DNA of 64,000 nucleotides from RECM01 sp047921215 (GTDB lineage Bacteria > Bacteroidota > Rhodothermia > Balneolales > Cyclonatronaceae): NCBI GenBank assembly GCA_047921215.1, contig JBLRWO010000020.1, forward strand, positions 1-64,000, read 5' to 3'. The translations under genes were made by a program, and so were the position numbers. Each line of letters begins with the position of its first letter. Position 1 is the stretch's first letter. Positions 52,390-60,562 of the stretch are shown one piece after another. Below the pieces are notes generated by a model that made no database searches, had not been told where the DNA came from, and saw only the letters and a program-made list of their open reading frames with translations.

Positions 52390-53109
52390 TCAAGTTCCGG
52401 TACCGCTGGTTTCAGGTTGTGACTGCAACACAGCAAGATAATCGGATGCAAGCCTGTTCCCTGCCCGTACTGACTTAATAATCCATTCGAGCAGCAACAT
52501 CTCCTTTTCCTCACCAGAGAGATACCATTTGATCTGAGAGTTCCTCAATCGGACTGACAGATCAAACAGACTTAATGCAACACTTACCGACAGGTTGAAA
52601 CTCTCTGTAAATCCAACCATAGGAATCCGGTATCTGAAATCCGACAATTGCAGCGCTTCATCAGACAGGCCCTCCTTTTCGGAACCAAACAGCAGAGCCA
52701 GTTTTGTATCTGCCGGTAAATCCCGGACAGACATATCCGCATGAGGGCTCGCAGCAGCAATCCGGTATCCTGCTGATTTCAACTGATCGATTCCGGATGT
52801 AAGATTGTCGTTGTTTTTTTCCCTGAACCGTTTGATAGTCAGCCATTTATGCGAATTCATCGATATGGATTTACTGATATCAAGACGATTTCTGTTTTCA
52901 ATGGTATAGATATCCTGAATTCCAAAACAGTCGCAGGACCGCAGAACTGCACTGGCGTTGTGAGAATGGTATATATCTTCCAGAACAACAACGAAGCGCC
53001 GGGTTCGCATCCCGAGCACATCATTCATCCGTTGAAATTTCTGGTCAGACACAAATCCAGCCATGTAGTCTGTCAGTTCTGCCCGGTATCTGTGATTGAT
53101 CAGGTCCAT
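52390..53109 (-). CDS. SpoU/TrmH-family RNA 2'-O-methyltransferase
   Basis: This 239-residue SPOUT methyltransferase has an N-terminal region containing VVVLEDIYHSHNASAVLRSCDCFGI, motif 2 LLFGSEKEGLS and motif 3 IPMVGFTESFNLSVSVALSLF, the trefoil knot. The order and lengths resemble TrmH (Gm18 of tRNA) more than RlmB, but the target is not certain. It follows the OmpR-type regulator on the same strand but behind its terminator (53118-53152), so it is probably transcribed separately. Confidence 0.88.
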   Translation of the reverse strand: MDLINHRYRAELTDYMAGFVSDQKFQRMNDVLGMRTRRFVVVLEDIYHSHNASAVLRSCDCFGIQDIYTIENRNRLDISKSISMNSHKWLTIKRFREKNNDNLTSGIDQLKSAGYRIAAASPHADMSVRDLPADTKLALLFGSEKEGLSDEALQLSDFRYRIPMVGFTESFNLSVSVALSLFDLSVRLRNSQIKWYLSGEEKEMLLLEWIIKSVRAGNRLASDYLAVLQSQPETSGTGT

Positions 53110-53117
53110 GGATGAAT

Positions 53118-53152
53118 ATAAAAAAAGGCCACCGATTTGTACCGGCAGCCTT
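53118..53152 (-). terminator. Terminator of the response-regulator gene
   Basis: On the minus strand AAGGCTGCCG (53152-53143) pairs over all ten bases with CGGTGGCCTT (53134-53125), allowing two G-U pairs, with an 8-nt loop and T-run. It lies 85 nt past the regulator stop. Confidence 0.85.
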
Positions 53153-53237
53153 GAAACGTTTTGAGAGATCCAGTGATCAGGTTTAGCTTGAAAGATCCAT
53201 CATCGCTGATCAGCTTTCAATCGTTACTGATCTGCTT

Positions 53238-53921
53238 TCAAACATTCAGTATAAAACCCTTCTTGCGAACAGTCTGCAGATAATTCTTGGGGCTGATTTC
53301 CTTGATTTTCTTCCTGAGATAGCTCATATAGACATTGATGTAATTCGTCTTCGTATCGAATTTGATTTCCCACACATTTTCTGCGAGTTCCTTGCTGTCG
53401 ATAATCCTGTTGGGATTTTTCAGGAAATACGCCATCAGATCAAATTCGCTGTTTGTAAGAAACACATTCCGTCCATTTACCATAAATTCACGCTTTATGA
53501 AGTCCATGGTGAAATCGCCAAGCTCAATTACTTCGTTACCTTTTCCACTTTTGTAACGGCGTGTAATAGCTTCAATCCGGGCAAGAAGTTCTTCGTTTTC
53601 AAAAGGTTTGGTGAGGTAATCGTCGGCACCAAAATCAAGCCCGTTCACCTTGAAATTCACCGTATTATAGGCGCTTAAAATCAAAAGCGGGGTATCGATA
53701 TTGTGGTCCCGGATAAATTTACATACTTCCAGACCATTCTTGTCCGGCAGACCGAGATCCAGAATTATGCAATCAAAGTTATCTGACACAGCCATCTCTT
53801 CACCGCGCGTTCCATCCTCGACAGCGACCACCGTGTAGCCGTTTCTGGTAAGTACCCGATCAAGCAGGGTCCTTACAATATCATCATCTTCAACAACCAG
53901 TATTTTCATTGGTTTACTCAT
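53238..53921 (-). CDS. OmpR/PhoB-family response regulator, orphan
   Basis: The 227-residue protein has a receiver domain with acidic pocket Glu11-Asp13, phospho-acceptor Asp55 (IILDLGLPD), Ser83 in place of the usual Thr (LILSAYN) and Lys105, and an OmpR-type winged helix (about 130-227, FLTNSEFDLMAYF and TVRKKGFIL). No histidine kinase is adjacent. Upstream (53922-54059) is AT-rich with several AATATTAAA-like blocks, possible regulator binding sites, but without a promoter I can defend. Confidence 0.92.
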   Translation of the reverse strand: MSKPMKILVVEDDDIVRTLLDRVLTRNGYTVVAVEDGTRGEEMAVSDNFDCIILDLGLPDKNGLEVCKFIRDHNIDTPLLILSAYNTVNFKVNGLDFGADDYLTKPFENEELLARIEAITRRYKSGKGNEVIELGDFTMDFIKREFMVNGRNVFLTNSEFDLMAYFLKNPNRIIDSKELAENVWEIKFDTKTNYINVYMSYLRKKIKEISPKNYLQTVRKKGFILNV

Positions 53922-54059
53922 GAATTAGTCAGCTTGTAGTTCCTTCAAATAAAGCCGCACGGCGATAATATAATTAAAATATTTTAAGAATATTAAAGTT
54001 GTTTTTCCGCACTAACCCACTTCAATTACAAATATTAAAATTGGTTCCCAGTTTAATTA

Positions 54060-54761
54060 CTATTTTTTAATATTTGCTGAATTATAGCCCACTGACCGCA
54101 TCCAGGTATAAACCCTGTTAACTATGGCTGGTGCAAGTTCATGCCCTCCGGGATGTGACATCGCCGTTACATCAATACCGGCTTTAACAAGTACCTGAAT
54201 ATGCTCCTGCTGAGCTGCGTGGTTAACCACGGTATCTTTTTTCCCGTGAACCGACAGTACCCGTATATGTTTTCCTTTTTTTATACGGCCACGGAATGCT
54301 TCCGATTTAAACCTGCCGCCGATCAGGATCAAATCGTTTGTATGTTTGTACCTGCTGAATGCAAAATATCCCGCAAGATAGGCACCCATCGAATATCCCA
54401 GTACACATACACGATCAATCTTTAAATGAGGGACCAGTCCGTCGATCACTTCCTGAACAAATTCGGAAGTGTACTCCAGCGACTTGATGAAGGATCCCTG
54501 TTTTCCGTTATAGATATACCATGAATAGCCCCACTTACCACGGTACTCTGCATCCCCGATATTTACGTACGGTCCCTGGATAAAAAGGTGATATGCCCTT
54601 ACCTCCAGCAGTTTTTTCATTTGTCGCTGGAATTTATCCAGATTCTGACCGAATCCATGGAGATATACGATCAATGGCTTATCGCCCGGTGTTCCGGTCT
54701 CTATAAGCCGGTAGGGTACTTCAACTTTGAACGATGTTTTCCCGCTAATCAGAACATTCAT
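54060..54761 (-). CDS. Alpha/beta-hydrolase, esterase/phospholipase type
   Basis: The 233-residue hydrolase has the oxyanion loop YLHGFGQNLDKF, nucleophile elbow GYSMGAYLA (Ser in GxSxG), Asp in VHGKKDTVVN and His in GGHEL. The shape is like carboxylesterase/phospholipase YpfH-YjfP relatives. ATG 54761 is preferred; the frame is open to 54827 but the extra residues do not fit. The substrate is unknown. It has no signal peptide, so it is cytoplasmic. Confidence 0.84.
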   Translation of the reverse strand: MNVLISGKTSFKVEVPYRLIETGTPGDKPLIVYLHGFGQNLDKFQRQMKKLLEVRAYHLFIQGPYVNIGDAEYRGKWGYSWYIYNGKQGSFIKSLEYTSEFVQEVIDGLVPHLKIDRVCVLGYSMGAYLAGYFAFSRYKHTNDLILIGGRFKSEAFRGRIKKGKHIRVLSVHGKKDTVVNHAAQQEHIQVLVKAGIDVTAMSHPGGHELAPAIVNRVYTWMRSVGYNSANIKK

Positions 54762-54957
54762 ATAATAATTTTGAAATTTTAGGCCAAATATAATGAATAC
54801 GTACACATTCTCTCTATAAAATACCATTCTGTATGCAATGTCAGGTTGTATTGCATTCCGGTTTCAAACCGGCTGTGGCAGCCAATGATTCTTCACCGGT
54901 ACAATTTTTGACCGGCACCAAAAACCTCAATTATTCCTGCTTAAACAAAAAGTAGCG

Positions 54958-54989
54958 TTGAATTTTCCAACGATATGGTGTTACTTTAG
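54958..54989 (+). promoter_or_regulatory. Candidate promoter of bioB
   Basis: TTG (54958-54960) is followed after 21 nt by TACTTTAG (54982-54989), a 7-of-8 match to TAnnTTTG. Transcription would start about 30 nt before the bioB ATG. The TTG lies in the inverted repeat CGTTG-AATTTTC-CAACG, which might be a repressor site. Confidence 0.42.
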
Positions 54990-55026
54990 TACTCTTTTCC
55001 AACACAACCATTATACTCCAATTGAC

Positions 55027-56007
55027 ATGAAAGAAATCCGTACAGACTGGTCCAAATCAGAAATCGAAGAAATTTACAGAACTCCCCTAATGGAGCTCAT
55101 CTACCGGGCTGCCACAGTTCACCGCGAATACCACCGCACAGGAGAAGTTCAGGTCTGCACACTGTTATCAATCAAAACCGGTGGTTGTCCCGAAGACTGT
55201 TCCTATTGTCCTCAATCGGCCCGGTATCAAACCGAAGTGGATGCTGAACCGCTGATGCAGCTGAACGATGTGATAGACGCAGCTATGCAGGCCAGGGAAA
55301 ACGGAAGTACGCGATTCTGTATGGGGTCGGCCTGGAGAAATGCCCGGAACAACAAGGATTTTGAACGGGTAACCGAAATGATAAAAGCGGTAAACTCGAT
55401 GGGTCTTGAGGTTTGCTGTACACTGGGCATGTTGAGTGAAGAGCAGGCCATGAAGTTAAAGGAGGCTGGTCTGTACGCCTATAATCACAACCTGGACAGT
55501 GGCGAGGAGTTTTACGAACAGATTATAACCACCCGAACCTACAACGACAGGCTGAAGACACTTGAGAATGTACGCAAGGCCAATCTGTCGGTCTGTTGTG
55601 GTGGTATTATTGGAATGGGAGAAACGGACGGCGACCGGCTTGATTTGCTTCACACCCTTGCCACCCTGCCAAAACACCCTGAATCGGTACCGATCAATGC
55701 CCTTGTTGCCGTTAAGGGTACGCCCATGGAAGGCCGCGAAAAGGCATCCGTCTGGGAAATGGTAAGAATGATTGCTACAGCCAGGATACTGATGCCCACT
55801 TCAATGGTACGGCTATCGGCCGGCCGGGTTGATATGCCGGTTTCGGAGCAGGCACTCTGTTTTATGGCCGGAGCCAATTCCATATTTGCCGGTGAAAAAC
55901 TGCTTACTACCCGCAACAACGAGACTGATCAGGATAAGTTGATGTTCGACCTGCTTGGACTTGAGCCAAGGAAAGCATTCAAGGAAGAACTTGAAAATAT
56001 CTCCTGA
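55027..56007 (+). CDS. bioB: Biotin synthase
   Basis: BioB inserts sulfur into dethiobiotin to form biotin using radical SAM chemistry. The 326-residue protein has the cluster motif C54-PED-C58-SY-C61, GGCPEDCSYCPQ, then YNHNLDSGEEFY, GGIIGMGETD and VPINALVAVKGTP, all diagnostic; the second cluster ligands are also in place. The frame opens with TTG at 54958, but ATG 55027 gives the family start. It is convergent with bioA, and no bioC, D or F is in the window. Confidence 0.97.
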   Translation: MKEIRTDWSKSEIEEIYRTPLMELIYRAATVHREYHRTGEVQVCTLLSIKTGGCPEDCSYCPQSARYQTEVDAEPLMQLNDVIDAAMQARENGSTRFCMGSAWRNARNNKDFERVTEMIKAVNSMGLEVCCTLGMLSEEQAMKLKEAGLYAYNHNLDSGEEFYEQIITTRTYNDRLKTLENVRKANLSVCCGGIIGMGETDGDRLDLLHTLATLPKHPESVPINALVAVKGTPMEGREKASVWEMVRMIATARILMPTSMVRLSAGRVDMPVSEQALCFMAGANSIFAGEKLLTTRNNETDQDKLMFDLLGLEPRKAFKEELENIS

Positions 56008-56115
56008 TCCCGGGATTACCATCGTTCATTTCCAATTCCGGCACGTTGGAGCTTTCCTGCAAAAAACCTGCGATTAACTGTTGCTGGTCAAGTATTTTGG
56101 GGCGGCTATGTGATA

Positions 56116-57414
56116 TCAGTCATTCAGTGAATGCAGTACTTCAGGTATCACCTTGTATATTCCGGCCAGTTCATCATCTGTGATGATATAAGGAGGCATC
56201 AGATAAAGTGTATCGCCCAGTGGTCTCAGCAGTAATCCCTTCTCCAGAAATTTTCTGCGAAGTACCGGTGCAATTTCGTTCAAATAACCACTTTCTCCGC
56301 GGGTATTTACCTGCCATGCTGCAATCGTACCACATACGCGGAATCTGGAGACCTGCTTCATATCCATAAGATATCCGGCATTGTCCAGATGTTTCCGGGC
56401 CATATCCATGAATTTCTCGGGATTTTTCCTGAGCAACTCCATTGAAGCTACAGCTGCCGCACACGAAAGCGGATTTGCCGTATAAGAATGACCATGGAAG
56501 AATGTTTTTCGCCGGTCGTCGCTGTAGAATGCCTGATAAATCTTCTCCCCTGTTACCGTAACGGAGAGTGGCAGAAATCCACCGGTTATTCCCTTGGAAA
56601 GGCAAATAAGGTCGGGACACACCCCAGCAGATGTAGATGCAAACCAGTGACCCGTACGACCAAAGCCTGTCATCACTTCATCGAATATCAGCAGTGTATC
56701 ATGCGCGGTGCATATCGACCTCAGCTTTTCAAGAAATTCAGGTCTGCACATGTTCATCCCACCGGCCCCCTGAACAAGCGGCTCAACGATTACGGCTGCA
56801 TGATTTACATCATTACGCCGGAGTAAATGCTTAACCTGTTCCAGGCTGCTCTGCTCCTTTTCTTCCACATCTGCATCTCCAATCCATGTAGCGGGATAAT
56901 CCACGTAGTCTGTATGGAAGAGCATATCCCTGAAAGGCAGGGTAAACGTTCCGCGGCCGCCGGCCGACATGGCACCGATCGTATCGCCATGATATGCGTT
57001 ATTAAATGCAATAAACCGGTTTTTGGATTGTATTCCCTGATTGAAATAGAACTGACTTGCCAGCTTCAGGGCCACCTCAACAGCGGTAGATCCGTTGTCA
57101 GAAAAAAATACGTGATCGAGTCCTTCCGGGAGCAGTTCAGTGAGCTGATTGGCAAGTTCGATTGCCGGGTCGTGAGTAAATCCGGCGAACAATACATGTT
57201 CAAGCTTCAATGCCTGTTCGTGAATGGCATCAGCTATAACCGGATTCGAATGCCCATGAATGTTAACCCACCAGCTTGATATGGCATCCAGAATACGGTT
57301 GCCATTGTCGTCGGTAAGATAGACCCCCTCCCCTTTTTTGATATTCAGTGGTTCCGGATCCGTTTTCATCTGGGTGAACGGATGCCATATGGTGGCATTC
57401 TTACGTTTGGTCAT
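56116..57414 (-). CDS. bioA: Adenosylmethionine-8-amino-7-oxononanoate aminotransferase
   Basis: BioA transfers an amino group from SAM to 7-keto-8-aminopelargonate, making diaminopelargonate in biotin synthesis. The 432-residue PLP enzyme begins near IWHPFTQMK, with DAISSWWVNIHGHSNP, FSDNGSTAVEVALKLA, YHGDTIGAMS, LLIFDEVMTGFGRTG, and the PLP lysine in ICLSKGITGGFLPL. ATG 57414 is preferred over GTG 57417. It heads a minus-strand group that includes the unknown protein and the peroxiredoxin. Confidence 0.96.
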   Translation of the reverse strand: MTKRKNATIWHPFTQMKTDPEPLNIKKGEGVYLTDDNGNRILDAISSWWVNIHGHSNPVIADAIHEQALKLEHVLFAGFTHDPAIELANQLTELLPEGLDHVFFSDNGSTAVEVALKLASQFYFNQGIQSKNRFIAFNNAYHGDTIGAMSAGGRGTFTLPFRDMLFHTDYVDYPATWIGDADVEEKEQSSLEQVKHLLRRNDVNHAAVIVEPLVQGAGGMNMCRPEFLEKLRSICTAHDTLLIFDEVMTGFGRTGHWFASTSAGVCPDLICLSKGITGGFLPLSVTVTGEKIYQAFYSDDRRKTFFHGHSYTANPLSCAAAVASMELLRKNPEKFMDMARKHLDNAGYLMDMKQVSRFRVCGTIAAWQVNTRGESGYLNEIAPVLRRKFLEKGLLLRPLGDTLYLMPPYIITDDELAGIYKVIPEVLHSLND

Positions 57415-57468
57415 CACAAAATCTGTTGAACAGGACGGTAACGTTCGACCGGGCCAGACCGGATAATA

Positions 57469-57954
57469 TCATCTTGTGTAAGCATGACTATCGGTTAATC
57501 CGGCTGATTCAGCAATTTCATCAATACCGGGTACCTGGTCATCAAGCAGTTCCGCTTCCAGAATATCGGCAAAAGCATTGAGATAAGATACAGCATCTCC
57601 GGCTGACCGGTAATCCAGATGGGTAACACCCAGATAGCGGAGTATTCTTACATCGCTGAGTTTTTCGAGGTGGGCAATGTCGTGCAGGTTCAAACCAAGT
57701 TCGAGCATACATTCAATAATGTAGTTGATAGGATACTTGCTTAAGGGGCAGTAATCAAGGGTTTGACGTTCCCAGTCGCCCGCTTTCTGCAGTGCGAGGG
57801 CGTGTATCTCTGCCGGTGACAGACGGGTTATGGTTTGTGCCAGATGGCCGCATATACAGCGGCCCATGTGTGTCCAGCTAAACCCGGATGAATTCCTGAT
57901 ACGCCGGGCTGTTGATCTGAGGGTATCGATAAGTTGTACAGATGAAACAGGCAT
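57469..57954 (-). CDS. Conserved protein of unknown function with GRCxCGHLAQ motif
   Basis: This 161-residue soluble protein has no signal and no recognised domain. It is conserved, as I recall it, in many Bacteroidota-like genomes as a hypothetical protein. Key features are WTHMGRCICGHLAQTITRLS (two cysteines, one histidine), a YCPLS segment with a third Cys, and LNLHDIAHLEKLSD. The Cys/His set could bind a metal, perhaps zinc or iron-sulfur, which is inference. The ATG at 57954 fits; the frame is open to 58005. It lies 54 nt upstream of bioA. Confidence 0.75.
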   Translation of the reverse strand: MPVSSVQLIDTLRSTARRIRNSSGFSWTHMGRCICGHLAQTITRLSPAEIHALALQKAGDWERQTLDYCPLSKYPINYIIECMLELGLNLHDIAHLEKLSDVRILRYLGVTHLDYRSAGDAVSYLNAFADILEAELLDDQVPGIDEIAESAGLTDSHAYTR

Positions 57955-58049
57955 ATCATATTTATTAAAACAATTAACAGCACAGTATACAAGGTGTCTG
58001 AACACCCGGCCGTACGCACGCTCTTTGTTTAATTCAGTACTTCAGGGCA

Positions 58050-58535
58050 TTATTTAACTGAAGTAACGGCAAGTCTGGATGCCACATCTAACGCAGCATC
58101 AAAATCAGGTAGATTGCTCGGGTTATCCAGAACCTCAGCATAGCGGATGATACCATCTGTATCTATAAGGAATGCTGCTCGCTTGGAAACCCCCTTCATT
58201 CCGAAGAAATCGTCATGAAGTGCACCGTAGGCTTCTGAAACATCCCGGTTAAAATCGCTGAGAAGTGTAAAATTGAGTCCCCGGGCCTTTTTAAATTCTT
58301 TGAGCACGAAAAAACTGTCAACACTGATACCCATTACCTCAACATTCATATCGTTGTAAGGCGCCAGGTTGTCGCGCATATAGCACATTTCCTTGGTGCA
58401 TACTCCTGTGAATGCAAGTGGAAAAAAAAGAAGTAGTATGTTTTTGGTACCGTTAAAATCGGATAGTTTCACATCATTCCCCTCGGTATCCTTCAGCATA
58501 AAATCGGGGGCTTTGTTTCCGGTTGTCAGGTTCAT
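58050..58535 (-). CDS. Peroxiredoxin, AhpE/BCP-like
   Basis: The 161-residue thioredoxin-fold peroxidase has peroxidatic Cys46 in FFPLAFTGVCTKEMC, with a second Cys at 51 that may resolve, and the following VMGISVDSFFVLKEF. It reduces hydrogen peroxide and organic hydroperoxides in the cytosol using thiol donors. It lies 95 nt from the unknown protein gene and 87 nt downstream of the membrane-protein gene at 58623, on the same strand. Confidence 0.9.
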   Translation of the reverse strand: MNLTTGNKAPDFMLKDTEGNDVKLSDFNGTKNILLLFFPLAFTGVCTKEMCYMRDNLAPYNDMNVEVMGISVDSFFVLKEFKKARGLNFTLLSDFNRDVSEAYGALHDDFFGMKGVSKRAAFLIDTDGIIRYAEVLDNPSNLPDFDAALDVASRLAVTSVK

Positions 58536-58622
58536 GGGTCGTTTTTATTATCGCGGGTTAGCAGGTCTATATGTTAATGTTGACAGCGATAACAACACAA
58601 ACTGGTGCAGGGTTCATTTTCG

Positions 58623-59240
58623 TCAGGTTTTATGTGTACCATAAAACAGTAAACCACTTCCCCATGCCAGTACGAGCTGAACTACCCATGAATAGTCACC
58701 ATCCGGCATCGATGGCTCTGAAAGTCTGAATACCCACATCAGAAAATATCCCGAGAGAAGAATTAACAATCCTGCTACAATCAAAAGATACTTTCTGTCC
58801 CGGCTCAGGAACAGGCCATACATAAGTAGTGCCACAATTATGCTGCCCGCTTCATAAATTCCCAGCAGAACTTCTTTCAGAAAAATAGTATTTACGACTA
58901 ATGCATACACTGGGATTAGCAGCAGGGGTACCCAGCAAAACAGAACCGGGAACCGGGTTATTCCGGGTCTGGCATTGCGGTTGAGAAAGATCAGGCCGCA
59001 CATGGCAACGGCAATCGCACTCATGCGGCTCCATTCCATTACCGACAAGGCAACCATGCGATAGAATTCGCCTTCAAAAAAAACCTGATAATTCAGGGGA
59101 AGAGTGGCCAGAAAAAAGAGGAAGCAGGCCATCGCAAACGTACCATATTCGAGCTGACCCTCCGAATCGATATATTTGCGACGATAAACCAGCGTACCGG
59201 CTATCATTATAATGCTCAATAATAACCCCGGCCAGTTCAT
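58623..59240 (-). CDS. Polytopic membrane protein of unknown function
   Basis: This 205-residue protein is almost entirely hydrophobic, with about six or seven helices (around residues 4-19, 35-52, 68-86, 98-117, 124-145, 150-172, 185-202) and short polar loops. No motif points to a family or a substrate. The start is ATG 59240; it lies 31 nt after the DinB-like gene on the same strand and 87 nt before the peroxiredoxin. Confidence 0.7.
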   Translation of the reverse strand: MNWPGLLLSIIMIAGTLVYRRKYIDSEGQLEYGTFAMACFLFFLATLPLNYQVFFEGEFYRMVALSVMEWSRMSAIAVAMCGLIFLNRNARPGITRFPVLFCWVPLLLIPVYALVVNTIFLKEVLLGIYEAGSIIVALLMYGLFLSRDRKYLLIVAGLLILLSGYFLMWVFRLSEPSMPDGDYSWVVQLVLAWGSGLLFYGTHKT

Positions 59241-59271
59241 CTACAGATAATTATGGTATAGGGGGCCTTCA

Positions 59272-59748
59272 TCATTTCCGGTCGCTAATGGTTAGTACCC
59301 GTTCGGCTACCTGCCTTAGCTGTGAGCGTTCAAATTGCAGCATCTCTTCAAGCAAATCGTGAATATTCTTTTCCTTGCCTCGTATACTTACCGTTTTGTG
59401 CAGGTCGGCTGGAACAACCCTCCCAAGCATGGAGATGATAGCCGCACGGTGTTTGATTATCTTTTCGAGTACCCGGTCTGCGCTTTTTCCTTCGATCTGT
59501 GACGGGCTGAACGATTTCCTGTAATCTTCCTGATCCAGCGCCGATTGAGTTCTGCCTGTCAGTATCTTTTCTATGGCCAGGCGAAAATGGTTTTGCTGGG
59601 CGTGATCGATAAGGGCGACCATTTCAAGAATAGAGAATTTACCACCTGGTTTCTCTTCGTAGGGAACACTTTTAATTACGTACTTCAGTGCTTCAACCTC
59701 ATCCTGCAGATAAGCCGCATCATCAACCATTTTTTTAAACTGATCCAT
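59272..59748 (-). CDS. DinB-superfamily-like four-helix protein
   Basis: The 158-residue all-helical protein has three segments with well-spaced histidines (LIDHAQQNHFRLA, IKHRAAIISML, NIHDLLEEMLQFERSQL). The arrangement looks like a DinB-like metal-binding bundle, but the canonical spacing is not exact, so the family call is tentative. DinB relatives use nickel/zinc in thiol-dependent transfer reactions. It lies 42 nt downstream of nuoI. Confidence 0.6.
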   Translation of the reverse strand: MDQFKKMVDDAAYLQDEVEALKYVIKSVPYEEKPGGKFSILEMVALIDHAQQNHFRLAIEKILTGRTQSALDQEDYRKSFSPSQIEGKSADRVLEKIIKHRAAIISMLGRVVPADLHKTVSIRGKEKNIHDLLEEMLQFERSQLRQVAERVLTISDRK

Positions 59749-59790
59749 AAATCGGTATTTAAGGCCTCTCAGGGATAGTTGCCTGCTGCG

Positions 59791-60468
59791 CTAGCTGGCA
59801 GACTGATTATCCTCATCTCTCCGGGCTTCGAGCATTTCAACCAGCGAAAGTGATGTATCCCATTTACTGTCGCGGTTGCGAACAGAGTGAATGTTGTTGT
59901 CTTCCCTGAAATTCCAGAACTGGCCAAACTGACGGTTTCTGTAATCACGAAGGAAATCAAGACGGTCTTTCAGTTCCTCTTTCGGCTTAAGCAGTTTCTC
60001 CTTGTCATAGATTGCTTCACCTCGCGATTTGAATACCAGGTCATAATCTTTGCTCATCACAATAGCCTCTTCCGGGCAGACCTCTTCACAAAAGCCGCAG
60101 TAGATGCATCGCAGCATGTTGATTTCAAAAAAAGTGGGATAGCGTTCTTTCGGATCATCTGAATTTTCAGAAGCCTGCATACTGATTGCAAGCGGAGGAC
60201 AAGCCCTTGCACACAGACCACAGGCCACACAACGTTCCTTACCGTTATCTTCCACAAGAACCGGTCTGCCGCGGAAAATGGCAGGCGGATCCCATTTCTC
60301 CTCGGGATACATCATAGTAAAGGTCGGCTGAAACATCTGCTTCAACGTGTACCACAGTCCCCTGAATATTTCAGGCAGATAGATACGTTCAAGGAAATTC
60401 AGTTTACGCTCTTTGTCGTAATTCTGGTTAATTGCGTTAACGACCGGTTGTTCGAGATCCTTAGCCAT
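59791..60468 (-). CDS. nuoI: NADH-quinone oxidoreductase subunit I
   Basis: NuoI carries two 4Fe-4S clusters (N6a and N6b) and passes electrons to the quinone site of complex I. The 225-residue protein has C80-VA-C83-GL-C86-ARA-C90 and C121-IY-C124-GF-C127-EEV-C131, each followed by Pro, and the expected N-terminal membrane-associated stretch (LPEIFRGLWYTLKQMFQPTF). No other nuo gene is in the window, so it seems detached from the complex I operon. It lies between the DinB-like gene and der. Confidence 0.9.
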   Translation of the reverse strand: MAKDLEQPVVNAINQNYDKERKLNFLERIYLPEIFRGLWYTLKQMFQPTFTMMYPEEKWDPPAIFRGRPVLVEDNGKERCVACGLCARACPPLAISMQASENSDDPKERYPTFFEINMLRCIYCGFCEEVCPEEAIVMSKDYDLVFKSRGEAIYDKEKLLKPKEELKDRLDFLRDYRNRQFGQFWNFREDNNIHSVRNRDSKWDTSLSLVEMLEARRDEDNQSAS

Positions 60469-60562
60469 TCTCTGTTATTTAGGGTATTCTACTCGTACTG
60501 TTTACAATGTGCAAAGATAAAGGGTTGAGTCTTCACGATCAAAGCAAATAAGGAACCACTTC

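Noticed and set aside
53160..53240. Repeated CTGATC-GCTTTCAA blocks between the response regulator and its terminator
   Set aside because: They are short and imperfect and lie in the 3' UTR; they can form a weak TTGAAAG/CTTTCAA hairpin but I see no function to assign.
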